Shown here piece after piece: positions 14,475 to 24,554 of a stretch of 50,530 bases of DNA. The stretch lies in IMG/VR virus record IMGVR_UViG_3300035661_000089, positions 1 to 50,530 of that record. One strand, written 5' to 3'. Numbering within the stretch: position 1 is the stretch's first letter; each line of letters begins with the position of its first letter. The notes beneath the pieces are model-generated. The model had not been told where the DNA came from. It saw nothing but the letters and a program-made list of their open reading frames with translations, and made no database searches. The stretch is from a virus. The position numbers and the translations under genes are program-made.

Positions 14475-17076
14475 CGCAGACGCATCCGGTGTCAGAACCG
14501 GAATGGCTGACGCTAAGCAGACCGTCCAAGCATCGACGGAAGCAATTAAGCAAACGACACAAAGCATGGCCGACCAGACGAAGTCCGCCATGCAACAGAT
14601 GCGGGATGCATTCAAGAACATGGCTTCGGGATCTGCTGAAGCTATGAAAGACGGTGCGTCTGCCACCGCTGCCCATGCGCAAACTATTGGCAACTCACTC
14701 ACGGGTGCGGTAAGCGGTATCCAGGGCCAGCTGGGCGGGTTGTCTTCCGCAATTGGTTTTATCACCAAGAACTTCGCAGCTCTTGCAGCAATCACGGCCG
14801 GTGTTGGTGTCTTCAAGGAAGGCATCAACGCGACCAAAGAATTCACAAGCGAAGCCAACAAGCTCGCCAAAGCATTCAACATCAGCGCGACAGAAGCGTC
14901 AACGCTAAACGTAGCCCTGGGCGACATCTATACGGACGCTGAGACAATGGTAGGCGCCTCTCAGCAGCTTTCCCGCCAACTGCGGAACAACGAAGAGGGG
15001 CTGAAGTCAATGGGTTTGCAGACCCGTGACAGCTCGGGTAAATACCGAAACCTCAAAGACCTGATGCTTGACGCTGCCAAGGTGCTTGGCGACTACAAAG
15101 AAGGCACCGACCGAGCTCTGGCAGGGCAGGTACTTTTCGGAAAGGGTGCGGGCGATGCTGCGGCACTGATGCGCCTCAACACTGGTGTCATGGAAGCTGC
15201 CCGGCAGAAGCAAGAGGAGCTTGGACTCACTGTGGGTAAAGAGAACGTCGAAGCTCTCAAAGCATACAAGGCAGCGATGAATGACGTCGGTGACGTCATG
15301 TTGGCGTTGAAGAAGACCATCGGTGACGCTGTGATGCCTATCTTCACCAAGTTCGGTGAATGGTTGTCCTCAATTGGCCCTGCGGCAGTAACAATTCTCA
15401 AGGGTGCAATCGGAGGTCTTGCAGCCACCTTCTGGTATGTGAAGAACGGTGTCACGGTGCTGTGGGAAACGATCAACGCGATGGTCGTCAGCGTTACAGA
15501 GCCTATCCGCGCTCTTGCCTCTGCAATAGCGAAGGCACTGCAAGGGGACTGGGCTGGTGCAAAGAACGAGATCGGAAATATCGGCACGGTGATCAAAACC
15601 ACTTGGGCCGGTGCAATGGACGAGATGTATAAGTCCAGTGAAGAAACGAATGCGCGAGTGGCTGCACTGTTCAACAAGCCTACAGACACGAAAGCAACCG
15701 ACAACAAAGGCAAGAAGGACTTCGTTGACCCGAAGGGCAAGCCTGAGAAGTCCCAGATGAAGGACTATGAGGCTGAGCTGGCGGAGAAGAAAGTCGCATT
15801 CCAGGAAGAGCAGCGAATGGAAGGTTCCTTCCGTGAGTTCAGCAAGCAACAAGAGCTCGCGTTCTGGGAGACCAAGCTCGCCACCGTGGCCAAGGGCACT
15901 GACGATGAAAAGACCCTACGGCTCAAGGTGGCCACAACGAAGCTGGCGATCGACAAAGCGGCCTTCGAGGCAGAGATTGCCAACCTCAAATCGTCCATGG
16001 CTGAGTTCAAGAACAATGCAGACGCACGCCTGGAGATTGCTCAGCAGCTTGCAGAGCGCATGAAGAAAGCCTATGGCGAGGACAGCAAAGAATATGCGAT
16101 GGCGCAGAAAGACATTCTTGCAGCCAAGCGCCAGATCGCAGACCAGTTGAAGCAGATTGAAACCGAGCAAGTCAAAGTCGCGATGGATCGCAATCTGGAC
16201 ATGATCGCTCAAGAGCAGGAAGTGTCGGACATGCGGTATCAGCTAGGCGTGCAATCCGCTCAGCAGACCTTCGCGCTGGAACAGGACTTCGAGGCGCGTC
16301 GCTATCAATTGCAAGCCAAGTCACTGCAAGACCAGTTAGAGCTGGCTAAGCTGAATCCAGACAAGAACCCTGTCGAGGTTGAAAAGATCAACGCTCAGCA
16401 GGAAGAGCTGGAAATGAAGCATCAGGCAACGATGCGAGGCATTCAGCACAAAGCGACCATGGAGCAGATGAAGGACTGGAAGGGTATGTTCGACGCCATC
16501 CAGAACTCGCTGGCTAGGGTGGTCAAAGGTCTTATGAATGGCACCATGACGATGGGCAAAGCAATCAAGACTCTGTTCGCTGGTGTGCTGGACGCGGTAG
16601 TGAATACGCTCGCTCAGATGGCTGCAAAATGGATCATGCAGAAGGTGATCGAAATGATCTGGGGCAAGACTGCGGCCCTGGAAGGTGTTGCAGCGAATGC
16701 AGCGGTGGCAGGGTCGGGCGCTTACGCGGCTACAGCCGCGATTCCCTACGTTGGGCCGTTTATGGCACCCGCTGCGGCAGCGACGGCCTACGCCGGCGCT
16801 ATGTCGTTCGGTGCGGGGCTTGCCGCTGAGAAGGGTTTTGACGTGCCTGCAGGCATGAACCCCATCACGCAACTCCACCAGAAGGAAATGGTTCTTCCTG
16901 CAAACATTGCCCAGCCCTTGCGTGACAGTTTGGACGGTGGCGGAGGTATTGGTGGCGCTGGCTATCACCTCCACGTTCACGCGACCGACTCGGACAGCGT
17001 TAAGCGTCTGTTCCAGAACAATGGTTCTGCACTGGTGGAAGTTCTTCGCCAGCAGCGCCGAAACTTTGCGGGATAA
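14440..17076 (+). CDS. Tail tape measure protein
   Basis: 878 residues, beginning inside the chaperone frame. The N-terminus (NLELLISADASGVRTGM, QTTQSMADQTKSAMQQM) is helical; a hydrophobic segment near residues 100-125 (AAITAGVGVFKEG) and another near 285-320 are typical. A long coiled region (about 420-680) is rich in E, K and Q. The C-terminal AANAAVAGSGAYAATAAIP and GMNPITQLHQKEMVLPANI are hallmark ends of lambda-type tape measures. It fixes tail length; at about 1.5 angstrom per residue this would be roughly 130 nm (inference). It may form the channel for DNA entry. Confidence 0.92.
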   Translation: MATDQNLELLISADASGVRTGMADAKQTVQASTEAIKQTTQSMADQTKSAMQQMRDAFKNMASGSAEAMKDGASATAAHAQTIGNSLTGAVSGIQGQLGGLSSAIGFITKNFAALAAITAGVGVFKEGINATKEFTSEANKLAKAFNISATEASTLNVALGDIYTDAETMVGASQQLSRQLRNNEEGLKSMGLQTRDSSGKYRNLKDLMLDAAKVLGDYKEGTDRALAGQVLFGKGAGDAAALMRLNTGVMEAARQKQEELGLTVGKENVEALKAYKAAMNDVGDVMLALKKTIGDAVMPIFTKFGEWLSSIGPAAVTILKGAIGGLAATFWYVKNGVTVLWETINAMVVSVTEPIRALASAIAKALQGDWAGAKNEIGNIGTVIKTTWAGAMDEMYKSSEETNARVAALFNKPTDTKATDNKGKKDFVDPKGKPEKSQMKDYEAELAEKKVAFQEEQRMEGSFREFSKQQELAFWETKLATVAKGTDDEKTLRLKVATTKLAIDKAAFEAEIANLKSSMAEFKNNADARLEIAQQLAERMKKAYGEDSKEYAMAQKDILAAKRQIADQLKQIETEQVKVAMDRNLDMIAQEQEVSDMRYQLGVQSAQQTFALEQDFEARRYQLQAKSLQDQLELAKLNPDKNPVEVEKINAQQEELEMKHQATMRGIQHKATMEQMKDWKGMFDAIQNSLARVVKGLMNGTMTMGKAIKTLFAGVLDAVVNTLAQMAAKWIMQKVIEMIWGKTAALEGVAANAAVAGSGAYAATAAIPYVGPFMAPAAAATAYAGAMSFGAGLAAEKGFDVPAGMNPITQLHQKEMVLPANIAQPLRDSLDGGGGIGGAGYHLHVHATDSDSVKRLFQNNGSALVEVLRQQRRNFAG

Positions 17077-17079
17077 GCT

Positions 17080-17748
17080 ATGGGAAATTCAGTCTTTCCA
17101 ACACTGCCGGGCCTGGGCTTCAGTGTTACTAAGAAACCTCAGTTCATTACCAAGATCCAGAAGTCAGTTAATGGGCGTGAGCTGCGAGCGAAATTCTCAG
17201 ACAGTCCGCTCTGGACAATCTCGTTGACATTCGAATTCTTGCGTGATAATGTGTCGCTCAATGAGCTGAAGACTTTAGGTGGATTTTTCTTTTCCCGATA
17301 CGGTTCATGGGATTCCTTCCTTTTTGCGGACCCCGATGATTCTGCTGCCTCGAATATGCAGTTCGGAGTCGGGGACGGTGTCACTAAGGTGTTTCAACTG
17401 TCCCGCACCTATGGAACATTCACAGAGCCTGTGACTGCATTCTCCACGTTCGGACAAGTAGGGTCAGCCCTCATGTGGAGCAATAATTCAGCTACATTCT
17501 GGCCCCGCACCAATTCGACGCCGCTAATGTGGTCAGGTCCTAACGGTCTTGAAACTCCATACGTGAGCGCATCTGGTGTCGTTACATTCACCAAGCCACC
17601 GGTAGCGGGCCAGAAACTTTATTGGACAGGCGTGTATTATTATCGCTGCCGTTTCCTGCATGACGAACAGGAATACGAAAAATTTATGTACCAACTCTGG
17701 ACGAATAAGAAATGCGATCTCTATGGTTCGCTCGGAAATAAGATATGA
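17080..17748 (+). CDS. Distal tail protein, DUF2460 family
   Basis: 222 residues. Opening FPTLPGLGFSVTKKPQF, then VNGRELRAKFSDSPLWTISLTFEFLR and GGFFFSRYGSWDSFLFADPDD, is the DUF2460 signature of distal tail proteins in gene-transfer-agent-like and many siphovirus tails. It forms the ring at the tube end that carries the hub. Starts 3 nt after the tape measure and overlaps the next gene by ATGA. The middle (about 105-165) holds a variable beta segment. Confidence 0.85.
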   Translation: MGNSVFPTLPGLGFSVTKKPQFITKIQKSVNGRELRAKFSDSPLWTISLTFEFLRDNVSLNELKTLGGFFFSRYGSWDSFLFADPDDSAASNMQFGVGDGVTKVFQLSRTYGTFTEPVTAFSTFGQVGSALMWSNNSATFWPRTNSTPLMWSGPNGLETPYVSASGVVTFTKPPVAGQKLYWTGVYYYRCRFLHDEQEYEKFMYQLWTNKKCDLYGSLGNKI

Positions 17749-18602
17749 AGACGGCAAGTCCCGCTCTTATTGCTTTGCTGGTAAGCCGGCAATTCATAAT
17801 GGCTGACCTCTATACGATAACCACGATCCAAGGCGGTCAGTATTTCTACACATCTTATGACTACGACCTAGTCGTGAACGGACATACGTTTAACTCCGGC
17901 GGTCTTATTATTGAGCGCAGTAGCATTCGGATCGTTATTGGTGTTGAAGTAGATACATTGGATGTGACGGTGAAAGCGGATAATTCCGCGACCAGTTATT
18001 TCTCTGGAACTCCGTTCATTCAGGTCGTGCATAACGGAGGTCTTGACGGCGCACGGATTAAGCTAGAGCGCGTGTTCATGGGTACGCCAGGTGACACCAG
18101 TGCAGGCACCGTGCTTCTGTTCGAAGGCCGCGTCGCAGACGTTGAGTGCAGTAGAACCATGGCGCGCCTCAAGGTGAACTCCGACCTTGAGTTACTGAAC
18201 ATTCAGATGCCCCGGAACCTGTATCAGCCGGGATGCATTCACAACCTATATGACACTGGGTGCGGCCTGACTAAATCAAGCTGGGCTGTCGGAGGAGCTG
18301 TCTCGTCAGTGTTAAACTATACGGGAGTGGCCTCAGGTTTGTCACAGCCAGACGGATATTTCGACAACGGAGTTTTGATATTCAATTCCGGTACGAATGC
18401 TCAGGTGCGCAGGACGGTGAAGAAGTATGCAGCGGGGATTTTTACATTCTCGACACCGCTGAAGGTGCTTCCATCCGCGGGCGATACCTTTACAGCTTAT
18501 CCAGGCTGTGACAAGACTCAGGTTACATGCACGAGTAAATTCAGTAATGTGATCCATTTTCGGGGATACCCTTACATCCCTATTCCAGAAACTGCAATCT
18601 AG
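17745..18602 (+). CDS. Tail hub protein, DUF2163/BR0599 family
   Basis: 285 residues. A DUF2163 N-terminal part (ADLYTITTIQGGQYFYTSYD, VNGHTFNSGGL, VDTLDVTV) is followed by the BR0599 C-terminal domain (FRGYPYIPIPE). Cysteines at QPGC, DTGC, YPGC and VTC (residues about 165-265) fit a four-cysteine iron-sulfur site as known for hub proteins of this class in RcGTA and lambda gpL. It forms the tail hub ring between distal tail protein and the J-like tip. Overlaps the DUF2460 gene by ATGA. The cluster is inferred from cysteine spacing. Confidence 0.85.
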   Translation: MKTASPALIALLVSRQFIMADLYTITTIQGGQYFYTSYDYDLVVNGHTFNSGGLIIERSSIRIVIGVEVDTLDVTVKADNSATSYFSGTPFIQVVHNGGLDGARIKLERVFMGTPGDTSAGTVLLFEGRVADVECSRTMARLKVNSDLELLNIQMPRNLYQPGCIHNLYDTGCGLTKSSWAVGGAVSSVLNYTGVASGLSQPDGYFDNGVLIFNSGTNAQVRRTVKKYAAGIFTFSTPLKVLPSAGDTFTAYPGCDKTQVTCTSKFSNVIHFRGYPYIPIPETAI

Positions 18603-18612
18603 GAGACCTTTC

Positions 18613-20787
18613 ATGCCCTCAACCCTTCCCAATGCAACCGACTTCACAGATCCCGCTGTGACCGAAGCTCAGTTCAAGACTGCACTGACTCAGCTAATCT
18701 CCTACTTGTCGGGCCTCTTGGGGGCTGACGGTCTGCCCACCACAGCTCGGACCGCCTTAGGCCTGGGCACAGCTCCGCTCGGCACAAACCCTCGAGGCGC
18801 ATACGCGAACAGCACAGCCTATTCCAAAGCGACCAACGATGTAGTCACTTACGGAGGCGTCTCATATCTTTGCGTCTTGAGCTACACGAGCCCAGCGTCG
18901 GCAGGTACTCCTGACACGGATCCGACGCACTGGACGGTTTGGCAGGGCGCGACCCTCTCCCAGGTCAACAGCTTGTTGGCTACGGAAGCCCTTTATCGTG
19001 CCCAAGCAGGGTTTGCGGAAGAACAACGTGAATTCCTAGCCCCGCGCCCGCAAATCCGTCCAAACCAGACTTTCATTAAGGCGATCATGTCCGGCACCGT
19101 GAATATCGTTATTTGCGGCGATTCAATCAGTGAAGGCGCGGATTCGTGGTATGTTAACTCGTGGGCGCAGAACTTTGAACAGATGCTGCGAGTGCAAATC
19201 CCATGGATCACATGGAAGGTCACGAATCTTTCCATCAGCGGTAGGTCCATCGGTAATTTAGCGGACCCTGCTTACGTCTCTCCGGGTTCGTTTAATTATG
19301 CAGCTTGCACAGGTGGGATTACCAGTCAGGCTTGGCCCGACGGTACATACACATCAGGCAAGGCTTGGCGGGATTACGTCCAAGACTATACGCCGGATCT
19401 GATTATCATGGCGCACCAAGAGAATTCAGGTGACACTGGTGACGCTTACCAGACATCACTGCTTTCGTTTATTGCATATACGCAGACATGGACTAAGAAG
19501 CCCTGGTTCACGTTCGTGTCGATGCACTTGCCCACCGCTTACAACAATCCCACATATGGCATGGCTTTTGCCAACGCTCAACAGCAACGGCAGTCGCTAT
19601 CTGATATAAATCGCCATCTGGCAATCTATAACGGGTACGGGCTCATCGACAACAATTCGATCATGCGAATGATGCGTGATGGAGTTAGACGTGAGCACGC
19701 CCCTTTCGTCGTTGAAACCGCGTTCCGCTATTGGGGAAACTCTGCGAAATGGGGACTGCTCGCTGGCGGTACTATGCCAACGCTAAGTGCAGGTGTTTTA
19801 ACTTTCAGCGCGTCCGCGTCCTATGTTTGTCGTTTGGACGTCACGGCGCGGGATGTGGACATATCCGCAAACTTCAACCCTCCCTCCGGTGGCGTTGATC
19901 GTATCAGCTACCGTGTCCAGAACGTGACAGATAACCTGTCTGGATATTCGGTGCAGTATGACCGAACGACAGGCGTGATTAACCTTTATTACCTGGCCAA
20001 CGGAGTCGCTGCTTATACGGTTCCGAGCCCTCCCGGATTGGGCACACCCCACAATCTGCGAGTCAAAGCGACCGGGCCATGGCACGAAATCTTCTTCAAC
20101 GGAAAAAGAGTGCTTAGTGCCGTTCACGGGACTTTGAACTATGCAGGGGCGATCCTTATAGGCTACCCGTCAGGCTCTTCTGGCGGAACAATCTCGACCC
20201 CTTATATCTGCTATGCCCCTGAGGATGTTGAAGCTCAGCAGTTCACCAACGAACAATATCTTCTTGGAAACTATCCCGCGGACTACAGTACAAACCCTGA
20301 CAGTCTGGGCGGTGATGGAATTCACCACTTGTCCATCAAAGGCGTGTTTCTGCTGATGCTGCCTGCTTGCCAGCGATTCATCAACGACCTGAAACGCTTC
20401 TTTGAGCGTCCGCAGGTACTCGGGACGGCCGTCGGGACTAGTATCACAAACACCTCAGGCGCAATGGTCACGCTCGGGCAAGCCATCACAATTACGCTGA
20501 GTCAGACACAGAACGTGAAAGTCGATGTGACGTTCGGATATCAAAATACAGCCACCTCAGACGGTGTCTTGGCCGTCATGCTTGACGGTGTGAACACCCA
20601 GTCATGGTGGCTTGCTCCGACTACTGCAAACAATCCCGGGAACAACCCACGGCCACTCACCGTCTCGACAATCATGCAACTCGGAGCAGGAACGCATACA
20701 ATCGACCTCGGTTGGCAGGGTACAAACCTGAGCAGTGGCGGTGGCGGTGGCACTCGTTACCTGACGGTCGCCGTTCAACCCTCCTAA
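18613..20787 (+). CDS. Tail fibre with SGNH-type esterase domain
   Basis: 724 residues; GGAGAC lies before the ATG. Residues 1-60 look like a virion-attachment region, and about 62-110 (GAYANSTAYSKATNDVVTYG, CVLSYTSP, PTHWTVWQG) resemble a small chitin/cellulose-binding (CBM5/12-like) repeat. The esterase has GDSISEG at 169-175 (Ser171), a glycine block at ISGRS near 210, AHQENSG near 267-273 in place of the usual GxND, and D568-G-I-H571 near the end of the domain. A beta-sandwich of about 165 residues (roughly 375-540) is inserted between blocks. The last 130 residues form a beta-rich terminal domain. Likely removes acetyl groups from host surface polysaccharide. Confidence 0.8.
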   Translation: MPSTLPNATDFTDPAVTEAQFKTALTQLISYLSGLLGADGLPTTARTALGLGTAPLGTNPRGAYANSTAYSKATNDVVTYGGVSYLCVLSYTSPASAGTPDTDPTHWTVWQGATLSQVNSLLATEALYRAQAGFAEEQREFLAPRPQIRPNQTFIKAIMSGTVNIVICGDSISEGADSWYVNSWAQNFEQMLRVQIPWITWKVTNLSISGRSIGNLADPAYVSPGSFNYAACTGGITSQAWPDGTYTSGKAWRDYVQDYTPDLIIMAHQENSGDTGDAYQTSLLSFIAYTQTWTKKPWFTFVSMHLPTAYNNPTYGMAFANAQQQRQSLSDINRHLAIYNGYGLIDNNSIMRMMRDGVRREHAPFVVETAFRYWGNSAKWGLLAGGTMPTLSAGVLTFSASASYVCRLDVTARDVDISANFNPPSGGVDRISYRVQNVTDNLSGYSVQYDRTTGVINLYYLANGVAAYTVPSPPGLGTPHNLRVKATGPWHEIFFNGKRVLSAVHGTLNYAGAILIGYPSGSSGGTISTPYICYAPEDVEAQQFTNEQYLLGNYPADYSTNPDSLGGDGIHHLSIKGVFLLMLPACQRFINDLKRFFERPQVLGTAVGTSITNTSGAMVTLGQAITITLSQTQNVKVDVTFGYQNTATSDGVLAVMLDGVNTQSWWLAPTTANNPGNNPRPLTVSTIMQLGAGTHTIDLGWQGTNLSSGGGGGTRYLTVAVQPS

Positions 20788-20796
20788 TGAGCAAGC

Positions 20797-21210
20797 ATGA
20801 CATCCGCAGTCGTTAGCGAGGCGATGACATGGCTCAACACCCCTTATCACCATCAAGGGCGGATTAAGGGCGCGGGGACTGACTGTGCAATGCTCCTGTG
20901 CGAAGTCTACGAGACCGTAGGCTTGATCCCGCACATAGACCCGAGGCCGTACCCACCCGACTGGCACTTGCACAGGAGTGAGGAACGCTATCTGCGATGG
21001 ATCGAGGACTACGCAGACAAGGTCGACAACCCATTACCCGGGGATGTTGCGCTCTACCAGTTTGGGCGCACGATCAGCCACGGTGCAATTGTGGTCAGTT
21101 GGCCTACTATCATTCACGCATACAGGGGCGAAGGGGTTGTCCTCGCTGACGGTATGCAAGGCGCACTCGCGGGACGTTTAGCAGGGTTTTGGCGTGTGAG
21201 AGGAAAATAA
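20797..21210 (+). CDS. NlpC/P60 tail peptidase
   Basis: 137 residues. GAGTDCAMLLCEVY (about 26-38, Cys30) is the nucleophile motif, SHGAIVVSW (about 94-102) holds the histidine, and a third polar residue follows in the strand at IIHAYRG. This is the tail NlpC/P60 cysteine peptidase, which cuts peptidoglycan cross-links during DNA entry. It sits between the fibre and the J-like protein, as in lambda K and RcGTA orders. No signal peptide, fitting a virion protein. Confidence 0.87.
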   Translation: MTSAVVSEAMTWLNTPYHHQGRIKGAGTDCAMLLCEVYETVGLIPHIDPRPYPPDWHLHRSEERYLRWIEDYADKVDNPLPGDVALYQFGRTISHGAIVVSWPTIIHAYRGEGVVLADGMQGALAGRLAGFWRVRGK

Positions 21211-21211
21211 A

Positions 21212-23983
21212 ATGGGCGGTCTATTCGGTGGCGGTGGAACAATCAGTACGTCAGAACCTCGCATCGGGGCTCTGAACGTACAGACGTCGGCTTACGGCAT
21301 GGTGATCCCTCTTGTGTGGGGTCGCCAGCGCATTCCGGCGAATATGATGTGGTATGGGGATTTCACATCTGTTGCACATACAACGACGCAGAGCTCTGGA
21401 GGTAAGGGCGGGGGCGTTTCGCAGTCGAGCACGACTTACACCTACACCACAGCGGTGGCGATGGGTTTGTGTGAAGGCCCGATTGTCGATATTGGTAGCG
21501 TGTGGAAAGACAAGACTCAGCTGACCACACAAACCAAGCCCGCCACGAACATCACCGTCAACAACGAGCCTAACACCGTACCCGCATCACCCTATCAGAT
21601 CTCGGTAGTCTATGCATCGAACTTCGTGTCCGACGCTGGTGTCATGGGCGCATACGGAAACCCGTTCACGAACGTGTCGCCTGCAACTCCTTCAGCGACT
21701 GGTCAATACAAGGTTGCAGGTGGGACATACACGTTCTTTTCCGGAGATGCGGGAACGGGCATTCAGATCAGCTACGTCTACAATCAACCGACGCAAGTTA
21801 TCAGCCCGCTGTCACAGCTCAACTTCAGTTTGTTTCAGGGTACTTCAAGTCAAGCGGCCTGGGGATATCTCACGAGCAAGCATCCAACGGAAGCCATCGG
21901 ATATCAGAACACCGCTTACGTTGCAAGCGGGTCTTATGACTTGGGCGATTCAGCAGCGATGTCAAACCACAGTTTCGAGGTTCTTGGCCCGCTGCAATAC
22001 GGGGCGGGGATTTTGGATTGCAATCCAAAAGACGTCGTCCTTGACTACCTGACGAACGCACGTTACGGCGTGGGCTTCAACGTCGCTCAGCTGGGCGATT
22101 ACACTCAGTTCTCGAACTATTGCGTGTCCGCTGGTTTGTTCTACTCCCCCGCATTCACCGATCAGACTGCCGCATCTAGCGGGTTGACGGATCTGCTTGA
22201 GTCCGTGAACTGTGCGCCTGTGTTTTCAGAAGGGAAGTTGAAGATCATTCCGTATGGTGATCAGGCGATGTCTGGTAACGGCGCGACCTACACTCCGTCG
22301 GTGACACCGCTCTACGACCTTACCGACAACGACTTCCAAGGCATGGGGGAAGACCCGATTCAGGTGTCCCGCACCCGCCAGGCGGATGCGTTCAATCAGG
22401 TGCAGGTCGAATTCTTGAACCGACTGAACCAATACAACATTCAGATCGCTGAGGCCAAAGATCAGGCAGACGTGGAGCTCAACGGATTACGACCCTCCAC
22501 GGTGTTTTCCTATCATATGTTCTGCGATCCGAACGTCGCTCAGCTTGTGGCCCAGCTCAAGCTCCAACGACTGCTGAACATTCGGAATTCGTATAGGTTC
22601 AAGCTAGGCTGGAACTACTGCCTTCTTGAGCCTATGGATATTGTGACGCTGACTGACTCCGGCCTGGGCCTGAACAGGTTTGCAGTTCGCATCACTGACA
22701 TAGAAGAAGACTCCGACGGGCTGCTGACGGTGACGGCGGAAGAGTTCCAGGCTGGTGTGGCCACCGCTGCCCTTTACAGCTTCCAGAGCTCAGAAGGTTA
22801 TGGTGACGGTCAAAATATCCTTCCTGGTTCTGTGAGTGCGCCACTTCTATTCGAGCCCCCGCTGGCGGTAACGAACGGTGACAGTCAGCTCTGGGCAGCG
22901 GTGAGCGGCGGGTCCACTTGGGGAGGCTGTAACGTGTGGGTGAGCCTGGACGGTCAAAGCTATCAACGAGTCGGACAGATCAACGGGTCGGCTCGTTACG
23001 GAACGCTGAACGCTACGCTCGGCGCACCGTCTGCAGACCCGGATATCACGAACACAATGGTCGCCTTGCTCAATGCAGACGGCCAGCTGCTATCTGGCAC
23101 ACAGGCCGACGTTCTGGCTTTCACGACCCTATGCTATGTGGGGGGCGAATTGGTGGCTTACCGCGACGCTACGCTGCAGGCGGTGCGGCAATACGGGCTC
23201 ACGTATTTGAAGCGGGGCCTGTACGGCACCGCAACGTCCAGTCACTCTTCTGGAACTAGCTTTGCCCGCCTCGACCAAGCGATATTCAAGTATTCGTTCC
23301 CGTCCAACCTCGTGAGCAAGAACTTGTATCTAAAGTTCACGAGCTTCAACATGTACGGTAAGGAAGAACAGAATCTCGCGGAAGTGTCCGCCTACAGCTA
23401 CACGGTGATCGGCGGTCTGCCTGCAGGCCCTGCTAACCTCGCACTCCAGGCACCCTTCACAGGGACCGAGTTCACCGCACAGTGGTCACCCGCTGCCGGT
23501 GCATCGTCTTACAACGTGCAGATCTGGAGCCAAGGCATTCAACGTCGCGCATTCATCACGACCATCACGTCTTTCCTTTACACCTTGGAAATGGCGACAA
23601 ACGATGGCGGACCATGGCGTGACTGGACGCTGAAGGTGCAGACGGTAAGCGGTTCACAGGTGTCAGGATTTTCGCAACTGAACATCACGAACCCTGTACC
23701 CGCTGCACCGACAGGCATCACGACAAGTTCAACGACGACCAGTGTGACAATTAACTGGGCAGCGAACACAGAGACCGACCTGCAAGACTATCAAGTTTGG
23801 CTGTCGACAACCAACGGATTCACACCTGGAGCAGGAACCCTGAAATATACCGGCACGGCACTGACGACCACTATCACAGGGCTGACCACAGCGACGACGT
23901 ATTATCTCTGCGTGGCAGCTCGCGACAAGTGGGGAGCAGGAACCCTGAACTATTCCTCACAGATTACTAGGGCAACACTTTGA
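21212..23983 (+). CDS. Tail tip attachment protein (J-like)
   Basis: 923 residues. The glycine-rich start (MGGLFGGGGT), then GMVIPLVWGRQRIPANMMWYGDF and the middle phage-tail_3-like region (DFQGMGEDPIQVSRTRQADAFNQVQVEF, LRPSTVFSYHMF, LLNIRNSYRFKLGWNY, LLEPMDIVTLTD) are those of lambda J/GTA tip proteins that form the central fibre hub and bind the receptor. Residues about 127-192 carry an inserted domain that is shared with the tail tube protein. The C-terminus has two FnIII-like repeats (about 735-830 and 831-920) ending in GLTTATTYYLCVAARD. Two nt after the NlpC/P60 stop. Confidence 0.88.
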   Translation: MGGLFGGGGTISTSEPRIGALNVQTSAYGMVIPLVWGRQRIPANMMWYGDFTSVAHTTTQSSGGKGGGVSQSSTTYTYTTAVAMGLCEGPIVDIGSVWKDKTQLTTQTKPATNITVNNEPNTVPASPYQISVVYASNFVSDAGVMGAYGNPFTNVSPATPSATGQYKVAGGTYTFFSGDAGTGIQISYVYNQPTQVISPLSQLNFSLFQGTSSQAAWGYLTSKHPTEAIGYQNTAYVASGSYDLGDSAAMSNHSFEVLGPLQYGAGILDCNPKDVVLDYLTNARYGVGFNVAQLGDYTQFSNYCVSAGLFYSPAFTDQTAASSGLTDLLESVNCAPVFSEGKLKIIPYGDQAMSGNGATYTPSVTPLYDLTDNDFQGMGEDPIQVSRTRQADAFNQVQVEFLNRLNQYNIQIAEAKDQADVELNGLRPSTVFSYHMFCDPNVAQLVAQLKLQRLLNIRNSYRFKLGWNYCLLEPMDIVTLTDSGLGLNRFAVRITDIEEDSDGLLTVTAEEFQAGVATAALYSFQSSEGYGDGQNILPGSVSAPLLFEPPLAVTNGDSQLWAAVSGGSTWGGCNVWVSLDGQSYQRVGQINGSARYGTLNATLGAPSADPDITNTMVALLNADGQLLSGTQADVLAFTTLCYVGGELVAYRDATLQAVRQYGLTYLKRGLYGTATSSHSSGTSFARLDQAIFKYSFPSNLVSKNLYLKFTSFNMYGKEEQNLAEVSAYSYTVIGGLPAGPANLALQAPFTGTEFTAQWSPAAGASSYNVQIWSQGIQRRAFITTITSFLYTLEMATNDGGPWRDWTLKVQTVSGSQVSGFSQLNITNPVPAAPTGITTSSTTTSVTINWAANTETDLQDYQVWLSTTNGFTPGAGTLKYTGTALTTTITGLTTATTYYLCVAARDKWGAGTLNYSSQITRATL

Positions 23984-23984
23984 T

Positions 23985-24554
23985 ATGACTACAGGCCTCA
24001 AGCATACAGAAGACTCAAACTTAGGTATGCTTTCCGCTTATAGCCCTCATACACTTGGGAGTCCCATCTTGATGATCAAAACAAAAGATGAACGAAATTC
24101 GGATGGTGCATCCATGAGCGCGGAGCAAGATCTGGCCGTTCAAATAGCTGCTCTGCGCGAGCAAATGAAAAACATGGCGTCCAGCGTGGAAACGATCAAG
24201 GTCTCAGTTGCGCAGATTATTCCGCTTGACAAGACCATTGCAGAGCTTAGCATCTACAAAGACTCGACGCAACGAGATATTGACCTTCTGTGGCAGCGAC
24301 ACGACCAGAGCAAAGACCGCGACGACAAGCTGAAGACCGATATCGACAACGTTGATATCAAGATCGAAGCGTTCCAGAATTCGTTCAACGGGGGCATGAA
24401 AGTCTTTCTCACCATGTTTGGCATCGTGCAAGCGTGCATCATGGGATCGGTCATATGGGTATTCACTCACGTCAACGATGCGGACATGGTGAACCGATTG
24501 CAGGATCAACGCATCCAACAGATCGAGATTCAAATCAAGGAGAATCGCAAATGA
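23985..24554 (+). CDS. Coiled-coil protein with C-terminal membrane helix, lysis-linked
   Basis: 189 residues from ATG 23985 (weak ribosome site; ATG 24072, ten nt after GGGAG, is an alternative). Residues about 45-125 form a long charged coiled coil, followed by one hydrophobic helix at about 140-165 (FLTMFGIVQACIMGSVIWVF) and a short charged tail. This resembles XhlA/hemolysin-type proteins coded next to holins. Possibly helps the holin or anchors to the membrane. The stop overlaps the holin ATG. The function is an inference from position. Confidence 0.6.
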   Translation: MTTGLKHTEDSNLGMLSAYSPHTLGSPILMIKTKDERNSDGASMSAEQDLAVQIAALREQMKNMASSVETIKVSVAQIIPLDKTIAELSIYKDSTQRDIDLLWQRHDQSKDRDDKLKTDIDNVDIKIEAFQNSFNGGMKVFLTMFGIVQACIMGSVIWVFTHVNDADMVNRLQDQRIQQIEIQIKENRK

